Below, piece after piece: positions 1 through 6,861 of a stretch of 27,607 nucleotides of DNA. Origin of the DNA: Chloroflexota bacterium (GTDB lineage: Bacteria > Chloroflexota > Dehalococcoidia > SM23-28-2 > RBG-16-64-32); contig VBJT01000002.1 of NCBI GenBank assembly GCA_005880075.1, positions 1,314 to 28,920 on the forward strand, read 5' to 3'. The notes under the pieces were generated by a model that was given only the letters and a program-made list of their open reading frames with translations, had not been told where the DNA came from and searched no databases. Position numbers and translations under genes: made by a program. Every line of letters begins with the position of its first letter. Positions within the stretch are counted from its first letter, which is position 1.

Positions 1-1034
1 ACGTTTACGTTCGATCCGACGTAGTCGCCTTCGCGGTAGAGGACGGTGCCCCAGTGGATACCGGCGCGCACGGCGGGAAACTGCGGCTCCTTCGCCGCGC
101 GCGATTCGATCTCAAGGGAGCAAGCGACGGCCGATCGGGCGTCCGTGAAGACGAGCATAAACGCATCGCCGATCTGCTTGACCACGCGCCCCGTCCAGGC
201 GGCGCTCGAGCTGCGGACGAAAGACGAAAAGCGCTCGAGGACGGCCGCCGCGGCGACGTCCCCCATCGCCTCGGCGCGCGGCGTAAAGCTCGACAGGTCG
301 ATGAAGACGACAGCCATCCGAAGGTCCGCGGCAGTCTCGGCCCGAGGAACGAGGCCCGTTTGCTCCGCAAGCTCCATGACGATGTCTTCGCGCACCGCTC
401 GAATAAGGCCGCGGCGATGGAAGTAAAGGACAATCGGTTCGATGATCGGGGTGAGCTGGTCGGTCGCCGCCTTCGCGCGCTCGATCAGCTCCTCCGGCGA
501 TTGAGCTTCCGCCTCCAAGCGACGGTAGACATAGAAGCGGTAGAGCCGCTGCTCCGCTTCGGCGACCCGGTCGAGGCTGTCTATGTACACACGGATCATC
601 TCGACCATCGCTTCGTCCGGCACGCCTGCCAGGGCAGCCGTCTTCCAGGCGCGCAGCAGCCCTATCTCCTCCTCGGTCACATAGTCTTCGGGCCCGCTCG
701 GACTGAAGGCCTCGCGGAACCGCTGCAGCGTGCTGAGCTCCATCCCGACGATCTCGGCCGCTTCGGCCAGCGCGTACAATGCACCGCTTGTTTCTCTAAA
801 CGGCCAGTCCTCGAGCCATTCAAGCGTCCCATTCCGCCTGCGCTTCGCAATCTCCTCAAGATCGATACCGCGCCGGAGCAGGAGCTGCACCAGGCGCACG
901 CGGTCCACCTCATCGGGCGGGACCAAGCCGTCTCGTGATGCGTTGAGTACACCTAGCTCCTGCCAATCGCGAAGCCGCTGCTCCGGCTCGCCGGTATAGC
1001 GCGCCAACTGCTCGATCGTCAGTCCGTCACCCAC
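1..1034 (-). CDS. MerR-like/class III adenylate cyclase, tandem paralogue (3' end outside window)
   Basis: Predicted to make cAMP from ATP. The N-terminus (TIEQLARYTGEPEQRLRDW) is a MerR-like winged-helix segment nearly identical to that of the neighbouring cyclase. A second helical regulatory segment follows, then the cyclase catalytic domain. The metal-binding Asp lies in VVFIDLSSFT, the adenine-contacting Lys and second metal Asp in VVKQIGDAFML, and the sequence leaves the window just after GDYVGSNVN, before the catalytic Arg. I chose GTG at 1034 because it overlaps the upstream stop by 8 bases (GTGGGTGA), as at the previous junction, and places the HTH where the paralogue has it. It is clearly a tandem duplicate of the 1027-2397 gene. 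Whether it also carries a C-terminal YHS domain cannot be seen. The regulatory signal is unknown. Confidence 0.85.
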   Translation of the reverse strand, partial: MGDGLTIEQLARYTGEPEQRLRDWQELGVLNASRDGLVPPDEVDRVRLVQLLLRRGIDLEEIAKRRRNGTLEWLEDWPFRETSGALYALAEAAEIVGMELSTLQRFREAFSPSGPEDYVTEEEIGLLRAWKTAALAGVPDEAMVEMIRVYIDSLDRVAEAEQRLYRFYVYRRLEAEAQSPEELIERAKAATDQLTPIIEPIVLYFHRRGLIRAVREDIVMELAEQTGLVPRAETAADLRMAVVFIDLSSFTPRAEAMGDVAAAAVLERFSSFVRSSSAAWTGRVVKQIGDAFMLVFTDARSAVACSLEIESRAAKEPQFPAVRAGIHWGTVLYREGDYVGSNVN

Positions 1035-2397
1035 GCTCGGCACCCGCGTATGACTGCGGCGAGGAAACGAACTTGCGCAGACAGTCTTCAGAGCAGAATG
1101 CGCGCTCCGCGCCCTCGATCTGGAGCCGCGCCGCCACCTCAGCGGGCCCGAGTTCGGTCTCGCAGACCGGGTCGACGGCGCGGTCGGCCTCCATCGCTCC
1201 TCCGGCGCGCGCTTCGAAAAGTTCGAAGGAGCCGGTCAGCCCCTTGAGGTTGCGTTTGCCGAGACGGACGAACTCGACTTCGGGCAGGTCGCGCGCCTCG
1301 CGGCGGACTTCCGGCGTGACGAGAATCTGGTGCCGCTCTCCCTCGCTCGCCAGCCGCGAGGCGATATTTACGTTCGAGCCGACGTAATCGCCGTCGCGGT
1401 AGAGGAGGCTGCCCCAGTGGATGCCCGCGCGAACAGCCGGGAACTGTGGCTCTCGCGCCACGCGTGACTTGATCTCGAGGCAGCAGGCGACAGCCGAGCG
1501 GGCATCCGGAAAGACGAGCATGAAGGCATCGCCGATCTGCTTGACGAGGCGGCCGTCCCAGGCGTTTGTCGCTTCGCGGACGATCGTCGAGAACCGGTCG
1601 AGGACGTGGGCCGCCTGGATATCCCCCATCGCCTCGGTCATGGGCGTGAAGCTGGCAAGATCTATGAAGACCACGGCGCGCTGGAGCTGTCCGGGAAGCT
1701 CGCTCGCCTGCAGCAAGCCAGCCTCTTCCGCCATGTGCATAACGAGGTCCTCCCGAATTGCCTTCTCCCATGCTTTCCTGTGGAACCAGAGGAGGGTCGG
1801 TTCAAGCAAAGGGCGGGACATCTCGCCGGCTGCGTCCGTCACTCTTATCAGCTCATCGCCGGATAACCCCTGGGCCTTCAGGCGCTCGTGCACATAGAAA
1901 TGAAAGAGCTTGGACTCCATCTCGGCCACGCGTGAAAGGGAGTCAGCGAAGACCCTCGTCCCCTCCGCGAGCGCCTCCAGCGGAAACCCCGCGTCCGAGT
2001 AGGTCTTGAACGCCCTGAACGCCTCGATGTCCTCCTCGCGCAGCTCCTCGCCCTGCTGGGCCGCCAGGCCGGCGTTCTTCCACATTGTCCGCGCGACATC
2101 CAGATCGAGTCCGGCGATCTCAGAAGCTTCGGCAAGCGAATAGGTCCGGCGCGACGGCTCCGGGAGCATTTCGACATAGCGGTCGATCAGCCGCTGGGTG
2201 CGGTTGGCTTCCACCATCGTTTCCAGGCCGATGCCATGACGAAGGCCGAGCTGGACGAGGCGCACGCGGTCCAGGTCTCTCGGTGTCAGGCGGTCTCCGT
2301 CGGTGCCGATAAGCCCGCGCAACCGCCATTCGCGCAATCGCTCCTTAGGCTCGCCTGTATAACGCGCCAGTTGCTCGAGGGTCATTTCGTCAGGCAT
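1027..2397 (-). CDS. MerR-like HTH / class III adenylate cyclase with C-terminal YHS domain
   Basis: A 456-residue predicted cytoplasmic adenylate cyclase. Residues 5-60 resemble a MerR-type winged helix (MTLEQLARYTGEPKERLREW). Residues 85-230 form a helical segment that recalls the regulatory domain of Rv1264-type mycobacterial cyclases. Residues 240-395 are the catalytic domain: metal ligands D246 (VVFIDLASF) and D290 (KQIGDAF), ATP-selecting K286 and D337, and transition-state N344 and R348 (GSNVNIASRL). All catalytic residues are present, so it should be active as a dimer. Residues 405-450 are a YHS metal-binding domain with Cys at 412, 435 and 439 (DPVCETEL, FCSEDCLRKF). The ATG at 2397 overlaps the upstream stop by 8 bases; starts further upstream would lie inside the upstream gene. 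No transmembrane segment is seen. The metal or redox sensing role of the YHS domain is inferred. Confidence 0.9.
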   Translation of the reverse strand: MPDEMTLEQLARYTGEPKERLREWRLRGLIGTDGDRLTPRDLDRVRLVQLGLRHGIGLETMVEANRTQRLIDRYVEMLPEPSRRTYSLAEASEIAGLDLDVARTMWKNAGLAAQQGEELREEDIEAFRAFKTYSDAGFPLEALAEGTRVFADSLSRVAEMESKLFHFYVHERLKAQGLSGDELIRVTDAAGEMSRPLLEPTLLWFHRKAWEKAIREDLVMHMAEEAGLLQASELPGQLQRAVVFIDLASFTPMTEAMGDIQAAHVLDRFSTIVREATNAWDGRLVKQIGDAFMLVFPDARSAVACCLEIKSRVAREPQFPAVRAGIHWGSLLYRDGDYVGSNVNIASRLASEGERHQILVTPEVRREARDLPEVEFVRLGKRNLKGLTGSFELFEARAGGAMEADRAVDPVCETELGPAEVAARLQIEGAERAFCSEDCLRKFVSSPQSYAGAERG

Positions 2398-2830
2398 CGA
2401 GCAACCCCCGTTCGCGCAGAGTCTTCGCGATCTCATCGACAATCTGTTGAGGGCGCGACCCGTAACTCGGCGGCCAGAAACGAATCTCGCTACCATCCTT
2501 TAGGGTAATGGCGACGAATTCCCTAAGACCAAGACCGAGGCTCAAACTTCTTGCAACTCGTGCCCGGGATACTGATTTTAGGTTGAGAATAGCCATTTTC
2601 TGCGCCCAGGGAGCCGCGAACCGCCAGCGTATCCAAACCAGACGTTGGTTCGTCAAATACAAGACTCCCCACGCGCTGTTCAAGAAGTTGCTTACAAGGC
2701 CAGCATCCCATGCTTGAAGAGGAACTTCATCGGGAAGCAGTTCCACCTGGGTGGCAAAGCCCATACCGAAGAAATCAACCCAAGCGTCCTCGCCGCGTTG
2801 CCCTAGTTTGGGTTTGGTCGCGGCTCTCAT
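2390..2830 (-). CDS. Small PH/GRAM-like domain protein
   Basis: A 146-residue protein of unknown function. The core (about 35-135) has the pattern of a bacterial PH or GRAM-like beta sandwich: DEVPLQAWDAGLVSNF, then GVLYLTNQRLVWIRW, and a later LREFVAITLKDGSEIRFW strand pair, ending in a helix (QQIVDEIAKTLRERGLL). The 'LTNQRLVW' strand is typical of proteins of this fold that sit at membranes or bind lipids, but no ligand can be assigned. Its ATG shares an ATGA with the acpS stop, and its own stop overlaps the cyclase start by 8 bases, so all these genes are probably translationally coupled. No signal peptide or clear membrane helix is present. Confidence 0.7.
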   Translation of the reverse strand: MRAATKPKLGQRGEDAWVDFFGMGFATQVELLPDEVPLQAWDAGLVSNFLNSAWGVLYLTNQRLVWIRWRFAAPWAQKMAILNLKSVSRARVARSLSLGLGLREFVAITLKDGSEIRFWPPSYGSRPQQIVDEIAKTLRERGLLDA

Positions 2831-3264
2831 TGGAGCAGTCCCCGGTCGCGGAGAATGCCGGCGAACTTGGTCCGCCAGGCTGCGCGGTCGGGCTCGAGGT
2901 CGCGTGAGCGGCCGACGACAAAAGCGAGGGCGAACGCGCGGCTGTGGCTCATGCTGACGTCGAGCTCGTCGAGGCCGATGCGCTCGGCCCGCTCCTTGGC
3001 GCGTCCGTGCAGGTAGACCAGCGGCTTGCCACGGTGGTTTGGAAGTACCTCGATCTCGCGCCAGGCGACTCCGCGCGCGCCGGTGCCGAGCGCCTTCATG
3101 ACCGCCTCCTTGGCAGCGAAGCGGGCCGCCAGCTCGCTCGTGCGCCCCCGGCAGAACGCGGCCTCGAGCTGCGTATAGACACGGCGCAGGAAACGTGGCC
3201 CGAACTTCGCCAGCGCCCGTTCGATGCGCTCGATCTCGATGATGTCGACGCCCGTGGCTATCAT
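2827..3264 (-). CDS. acpS: Holo-[acyl-carrier-protein] synthase
   Basis: Transfers 4'-phosphopantetheine from CoA to the serine of apo-acyl carrier protein, activating fatty acid synthesis. The 145-residue protein has the family's two metal-binding sites: D7 in MIATGVDIIEIERI, and E53 in RFAAKEAVMKALGTG. The late VSMSHSRAFALA motif is also present. It is about 20 residues longer than usual, with a charged C-terminal tail (from about residue 120) ending in LRDRGLLQ, much like the tail of the next protein. I chose ATG 3264 because GVDI must follow the start closely and because a TATGAT box lies 9 bases upstream. An in-frame start at 3315 would add an unconserved leader. It is the first gene of the operon leading to the cyclases. 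Confidence 0.93.
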   Translation of the reverse strand: MIATGVDIIEIERIERALAKFGPRFLRRVYTQLEAAFCRGRTSELAARFAAKEAVMKALGTGARGVAWREIEVLPNHRGKPLVYLHGRAKERAERIGLDELDVSMSHSRAFALAFVVGRSRDLEPDRAAWRTKFAGILRDRGLLQ

Positions 3265-3273
3265 TGCGGGAAA

Positions 3274-3279
3274 ATCATA
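3274..3279 (-). promoter_or_regulatory. Candidate -10 box of acpS operon
   Basis: TATGAT on the minus strand ends 9 bases before the acpS ATG, with no ribosome-binding site in between. No convincing -35 box is seen at the usual distance. This spacing would start the mRNA at or very near the ATG. Confidence 0.4.
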
Positions 3280-3479
3280 GCAGGAAGGAGCCAACCACCT
3301 GTTGGGGCTGAGCAACTGCGGCGCTTGCGATGAGCCGATGCTTGGTAATGATTCAGACTTTCAATCAGAACGGCAGTTGCTCCGCCTCTACTCCGAACCC
3401 AATTTGTTGGATGCTGCTTTCCACAAAACGTGCCATTGGCGGGAATCGAACAGGCGTCGTCTATGCGACAATTGCTTTT

Positions 3480-3485
3480 AGGAGG
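3480..3485 (+). promoter_or_regulatory. Ribosome-binding site of thyX
   Basis: A perfect AGGAGG lies 5 bases before ATG 3491 and fixes the thyX start. Confidence 0.8.
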
Positions 3486-3490
3486 CTCGT

Positions 3491-4327
3491 ATGGAACAAA
3501 CGACGGCGCAACAGCCCTCGACGAACGGCCAACCGGACACGCGAATCGCGCCCGAGCCGAAGATCATCCGCGAGCCGGAGATCTACATCGTCGGGCGGCA
3601 GGCGATGGACCCGAGGGCTGTCGACAGGTTTCTGGGCGACCAGGGGCTGACGTGGGAGACAGATACGGAGGTCGGCGGCGAGCAGCTCGTAGAGGCGGGC
3701 GGGCGTATCTGCTACATGTCGTTCGGCAAGGGCCGAAAGACCAACCGCGAATACATCCAGAACCTCGTTTCGATGAAGCACGGGTCGGTGCTGGAGCACG
3801 CGACGTGGGACTTCATCATCACCGGCGTCTCGCGCTCGTTCTCGCACGAGCTTGTGCGCCACCGCGCCGGTTGGGGCTACTCGCAGCTATCCCAGCGCTA
3901 CGTCGACGAGTCGACGGCGAACTTCGTCGAGCCGGAAGTGATCGCGCGGGATGAGCGGATGCACGCGCTCTGGCTCGACGCCGTCCGCACCGCGCATCAG
4001 GCTTACCTCGACCTTGTCGAGGGGCTGATGGAAGCGATGCCGAACATCGAAAAGAAAACGGAGGGCCGTAAGCGCGTCCGCGAGGCGGCGCGCAGCGTCC
4101 TGCCCAACGCGACCGAGACAATGATCTTCTGCTCCGCCAACGCGCGCGCCCTGCGCCACTTCATCGAGCTCCGCGGCGCAGAGGGCGCGGAGGCGGAGAT
4201 CCGCCGCGTGGCGCTCAAGCTGCTGCGCCTGATGCAGCAGGAAGCGCCCACGCTCTTCGGCGACTACGAGATCGCGCGGCTGGAGGACGGCACAGAGGTG
4301 ACACGCACGGCATGGCAGAAGGTGTGA
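3491..4327 (+). CDS. thyX: Flavin-dependent thymidylate synthase (variant motif)
   Basis: Makes dTMP from dUMP with methylenetetrahydrofolate as carbon donor and FADH2/NADPH as reductant. It replaces ThyA and spares tetrahydrofolate. The 278-residue protein shows KHGSVLEHATWDF (about 96-108), the ThyX signature RHRAGWGYSQLSQRY (123-137) and the later substrate-binding segment SANARALRHFIELRG. Eight residues separate RHR from the motif serine S134, instead of the seven in the textbook RHRx7S pattern. I recognise the wording as that of a ThyX subgroup rather than as damage. Residues 1-28 are a low-complexity leader. The start is fixed by AGGAGG. FolD, whose product feeds this reaction, is encoded 2.5 kb downstream but not in the same operon. 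Confidence 0.93.
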   Translation: MEQTTAQQPSTNGQPDTRIAPEPKIIREPEIYIVGRQAMDPRAVDRFLGDQGLTWETDTEVGGEQLVEAGGRICYMSFGKGRKTNREYIQNLVSMKHGSVLEHATWDFIITGVSRSFSHELVRHRAGWGYSQLSQRYVDESTANFVEPEVIARDERMHALWLDAVRTAHQAYLDLVEGLMEAMPNIEKKTEGRKRVREAARSVLPNATETMIFCSANARALRHFIELRGAEGAEAEIRRVALKLLRLMQQEAPTLFGDYEIARLEDGTEVTRTAWQKV

Positions 4328-4339
4328 GAACGAAGCTGT

Positions 4340-4366
4340 GTAGGGGCGTGGGCTTGCTCCGCCCTG
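4340..4366 (+). repeat. REP-like element, left copy
   Basis: A 27-base element starting GTAG (4340-4343), followed directly by a 5-bp stem, GGGCG (4344-4348) with CGCCC (4360-4364), and an 11-base loop. A GTAG tetranucleotide beside an imperfect hairpin is the layout of REP elements mobilised by RAYT proteins. It forms an inverted pair with 4465-4491 (26 of 27 bases match). Confidence 0.8.
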
Positions 4367-4464
4367 CGTTGCGGCCTCAAGACGATAGTGCAATCTAATT
4401 TCACTGTGCGCGATAGCCCGGGATACCCTTCCGCCAATCAGTCGTTTTCAGCGATTAGCGGCCA

Positions 4465-4491
4465 CAGGGCGGAGCAAGCCCGCGCCCCTAC
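4465..4491 (-). repeat. REP-like element, right inverted copy
   Basis: Inverted copy of 4340-4366 with one mismatch; the two are separated by 98 bases. Read on the minus strand it also begins GTAG (4491-4488) followed by GGGCG...CGCCC. The TAG in GTAG is the stop codon of the adjacent RAYT gene. The pair resembles a BIME, in which two REPs face each other. Confidence 0.8.
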
Positions 4492-4973
4492 GATGATCGT
4501 CCGACGTTGGCGGGGTTATTCTTGTCTTCCGCCCACTTCGCCGTGTTGTCCCGTATGTATTGCCGGACGCGCTTGAATTCATCGTCGTTCCGGACGACTC
4601 GTTCGAAGTAATTCCGCTGCCAGAACGGTCGGTGTGCGCGGCCCAGCATTCGGTTGCATTGAATCGCAGTCAGAGACTTGAAGGCCGAGACCTCTTGCCC
4701 GAGCGGGATCTTGGCTGATGCTTCCTCCTCGTTCAGCAGTAAAACGCCATGGACATGATTGGGCATGACAACGAACTCGTCGGGGCGCACCGTTGCAAAG
4801 CGCTCTGGAAGTGCACGCCATTCTGACTGAACAGCGTGCACTAGTGCCTCACTCACGAGAAGGCATTCCCGCTCGTATGTACAGATCGTGAGAAAGTAGG
4901 CGCCGGACAGCGAATAGTCGAAGCCGTGTAAACGAATGGATCGACGGTGGTGAACTTCCGGGTTGAATGTCAC
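4488..4973 (-). CDS. REP-associated tyrosine transposase (RAYT, Y1/IS200-like)
   Basis: A 161-residue single-strand endonuclease of the HUH/Y1 family, expected to bind and cut REP hairpins next to GTAG. The N-terminus HHRRSIRLHGFDYSLSGAYF is typical of this clade. The metal-binding HUH motif is PNHVHGVLLL (H73, H75). The C-terminal block FWQRNYFERVVRND... QYIRDNTAKW carries Y139, the most likely catalytic tyrosine by comparison with the YI-containing helix of IS200 TnpA; Y122 is an alternative. The length is normal for the family and the frame is intact. The stop codon TAG is part of the GTAG of the adjacent REP-like copy, so gene and repeat share sequence. No transposon ends or cargo are seen, as expected for a domesticated RAYT. 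Confidence 0.9.
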   Translation of the reverse strand: MTFNPEVHHRRSIRLHGFDYSLSGAYFLTICTYERECLLVSEALVHAVQSEWRALPERFATVRPDEFVVMPNHVHGVLLLNEEEASAKIPLGQEVSAFKSLTAIQCNRMLGRAHRPFWQRNYFERVVRNDDEFKRVRQYIRDNTAKWAEDKNNPANVGRSS

Positions 4974-5044
4974 GGGCGACAGGATATCGAAGCAGCCATC
5001 AATTCGGAAGTCGACGATGGCACCAAACTGCCGTAGCGGGTTGC

Positions 5045-5863
5045 CTACTCCACCACCCTTACCGCATCCCCTCGCCGCACGAGCCCCGGCTGCACGACCA
5101 TGGCGTAGACGCCGACGTTGGCGTTGTTGTGCTGAGCGGCGGCGCGCAGGATGCCGTGGTCTTGCGGCAGGTCGCCCTGAGGAAGCGTCGTCATCACGCA
5201 GCGCGGGCAGGGACTGAACACGCGCAGCACCACCTCGTGGCCGATCGCCGCGGTGCGGTTCAGCCAGGCGTTCTCGGCGAAGCCGGTCTCTCCGGGCGTC
5301 TCGACGACGATGTTCGGCCTGAAGCGTCGGACCTCGAATCGGCCCTCTGGGTACAGTCCGCGGAGCTGGTTGATCGTCGATGTCGTGAGAATGTGGACGG
5401 GCCCAAGGTCGAAGAAGGTGTCCTGGGGCATCCCTTCGTCGGTAACGGTCTCGCGGTGAGTCAGCCCTTCAATGTCCGGCCAGTATTCCTCGAGTGTCGG
5501 CGTTTCGGGCGGGGTGAGGGTGAGCGTCGCCGTACGACCGAGAGCGCTTGAAAGGGCCGCCTGGATGTCCGGCTGCTCGCTCAGGCAGACCGTCCCGTCG
5601 GGCAGTGTGATCCGCAGCGGCGGTAGCTTTGAGCCCTTTCGCGGCGGCTCGGTGTAGGCGGCGCGAAAGTCGAATAAGCGCGGCCAGCGGCGCGGGTTCT
5701 TCGCGCTGGCGACTTTGCCGGTCTCGGCGTCCACCAGCGCGTAGGCTCGGTCGCCGAGCAGGCCGCGCTGGGTGACCTCTGTCGAGTTCAGCTCTTCGCC
5801 CATCATTGACTTGACGGGATAGCGCCAGAGAGCTACGACTGATCCGGCCTGTGACCCCTGCAT
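5045..5863 (-). CDS. MOSC domain-containing protein
   Basis: A 272-residue protein with the mARC/YcbX-like plan: an N-terminal MOSC beta-barrel (residues 5-130, starting VVALWRYPVKSMMGEEL) and a C-terminal MOSC domain (130-270). Such proteins bind a molybdenum cofactor and often reduce N-hydroxylated compounds. The key cysteine region is FSPCPRCVMTTLPQGD, with C219 and C222; C222 aligns best with the Mo-ligating cysteine. No ferredoxin domain is attached, so an electron-transfer partner must come from elsewhere. Start ATG 5863 follows a GGAGG (5870-5874 on the complement) by six bases. The gene lies between the RAYT and an alpha/beta hydrolase, all on the minus strand, but gaps of 71 and 123 bases argue against one operon. 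Confidence 0.88.
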   Translation of the reverse strand: MQGSQAGSVVALWRYPVKSMMGEELNSTEVTQRGLLGDRAYALVDAETGKVASAKNPRRWPRLFDFRAAYTEPPRKGSKLPPLRITLPDGTVCLSEQPDIQAALSSALGRTATLTLTPPETPTLEEYWPDIEGLTHRETVTDEGMPQDTFFDLGPVHILTTSTINQLRGLYPEGRFEVRRFRPNIVVETPGETGFAENAWLNRTAAIGHEVVLRVFSPCPRCVMTTLPQGDLPQDHGILRAAAQHNNANVGVYAMVVQPGLVRRGDAVRVVE

Positions 5864-5883
5864 GACGAACCTCCAGAGCCACG

Positions 5884-5889
5884 ATTATA
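5884..5889 (-). promoter_or_regulatory. Candidate -10 box of MOSC gene
   Basis: A perfect TATAAT on the minus strand, 20 bases before the start codon, with a ribosome-binding site between. No recognisable -35 box. Confidence 0.45.
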
Positions 5890-5900
5890 CGCGAGCGATG

Positions 5901-5935
5901 CGACCGTAGGGGCGCAGCACCCCGCTGTTTGGTCG
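5901..5935 (-). repeat. Hairpin with REP-like core
   Basis: Outer arms CGACC (5901-5905) and GGTCG (5931-5935) enclose GTAGGGGCG, the same nine bases that open both REP-like copies at 4340 and 4491. Inside, GGG and CCC can pair around a short loop. It may be a degenerate solitary REP or the terminator of the hydrolase gene that ends at 5987; there is no T-run. The strand given is that of the hydrolase transcript. Confidence 0.35.
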
Positions 5936-5986
5936 TGATTCCGTGGGCATCTGATGCGTGGAACGAGTCGAAGGGCTTCGGCGGAC

Positions 5987-6811
5987 TCAGTTGCGCCCGT
6001 ACGAAGCGGTCTCGATGAACTCGGTGATGAGCGCGACGTACTCCTGCGGGTGCGTGATGTGCGGCAGGTGTCCGTCACCGGCCAGAGTCTTGCGGGTGGC
6101 CTTCGGGAGGACAGCGGCCAGCTTCTCGAGGACCGGGGCGAAGAAAGGCGGGCTCTCGGAGCCGCCGGTGAGCAGGACCGGGCGCTGGAAGCGGGCCAGA
6201 GCTTGCGTGTCCAAGGAAAGCGTCTCCGGGTCGCGGGTCTCGTCGAGGAACGTCGGGGCGTTGTTGAGCAGCGTGCGCTTCGCCGCATCCGGCACCGCCT
6301 TATCCCAGGCGCCGGGGCCCATCACCATCTCCACGAAGCGCCGCGCGCCGTCCTCCATGTTTCCGGCCGCGAGGTCGTTGATGACCGGGAGGATACGGCC
6401 GTTAGTCTCCTCGGCGATCGGTTTCGTCTTCGGGTCGTCGCGGAGGATATTGAAAAGCGGGGGTTCGTGCACGATAAGCGTCCGTAGCAGCTCCGGGCGC
6501 TCGGCGGCGAGGCGGAGGGAGATCGAGGCGCCCATCGAATTTCCAAGCACATGGGTGGGCGCTCCCGCACGCTCGATGATCGCGGCAAGGTCGGCGACGT
6601 CCTCGTGGACGCTGCCCTGGGTGGGCAGGCGCTCGCTCTGGCTGTGGCCCCGCCGGTCATAGACGACGACGCGAAAGCGTTGGGCGAGTCCTGGGACAAT
6701 AAAGGGCCACTCCATGTGGTCGGTCCACGAGCCGTGCACCAGTACGAGCGGATCGCCGGAGCCGAACTCCTCTAGGTAGATGCTGATGCCGTTGATGTCC
6801 TCGTTTGGCAT
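5987..6811 (-). CDS. Alpha/beta hydrolase
   Basis: A 274-residue single-domain alpha/beta hydrolase with no signal peptide. It has the oxyanion motif VLVHGSWTDHMEW (24-35), the nucleophile elbow GNSMGAS with S92, and the catalytic histidine H248 in AGDGHLPHITHP. The acid position reads GGSESPP, so E219 may replace the usual Asp. The substrate cannot be predicted: esterase, lactonase and C-C hydrolase activities all occur in this fold. ATG 6811 has a perfect TATAAT only 6 bases upstream and no ribosome-binding site. It is divergent from the Clp-N/FolD gene, with 50 bases between the start codons. Confidence 0.88.
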   Translation of the reverse strand: MPNEDINGISIYLEEFGSGDPLVLVHGSWTDHMEWPFIVPGLAQRFRVVVYDRRGHSQSERLPTQGSVHEDVADLAAIIERAGAPTHVLGNSMGASISLRLAAERPELLRTLIVHEPPLFNILRDDPKTKPIAEETNGRILPVINDLAAGNMEDGARRFVEMVMGPGAWDKAVPDAAKRTLLNNAPTFLDETRDPETLSLDTQALARFQRPVLLTGGSESPPFFAPVLEKLAAVLPKATRKTLAGDGHLPHITHPQEYVALITEFIETASYGRN

Positions 6812-6817
6812 GCGGTG

Positions 6818-6823
6818 ATTATA
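6818..6823 (-). promoter_or_regulatory. Candidate -10 box of hydrolase gene
   Basis: TATAAT on the minus strand, six bases before ATG 6811. It implies a transcript that starts at or next to the AUG. The -35 region is weak. Confidence 0.45.
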
Positions 6824-6845
6824 CGGCAGGCGCTTGTGGCGGGTG

Positions 6846-6851
6846 TATCAT
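6846..6851 (+). promoter_or_regulatory. Candidate -10 box of Clp-N/FolD gene
   Basis: TATCAT ends ten bases before ATG 6862, with no Shine-Dalgarno sequence between. It lies back to back with the hydrolase -10 box within 35 bases. The -35 region is weak. Confidence 0.4.
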
Positions 6852-6861
6852 TTGACGCGCT

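Noticed and set aside
54..938. Long plus-strand open frame opposite the partial cyclase
   Set aside because: It is a GC-rich antisense shadow. The minus-strand reading gives a full cyclase family match.
3440..3465. GGGAATCGAAC, resembling the T-arm of a tRNA on the complement
   Set aside because: The T-stem does not pair, and no D-arm, anticodon arm or acceptor stem can be built around it.
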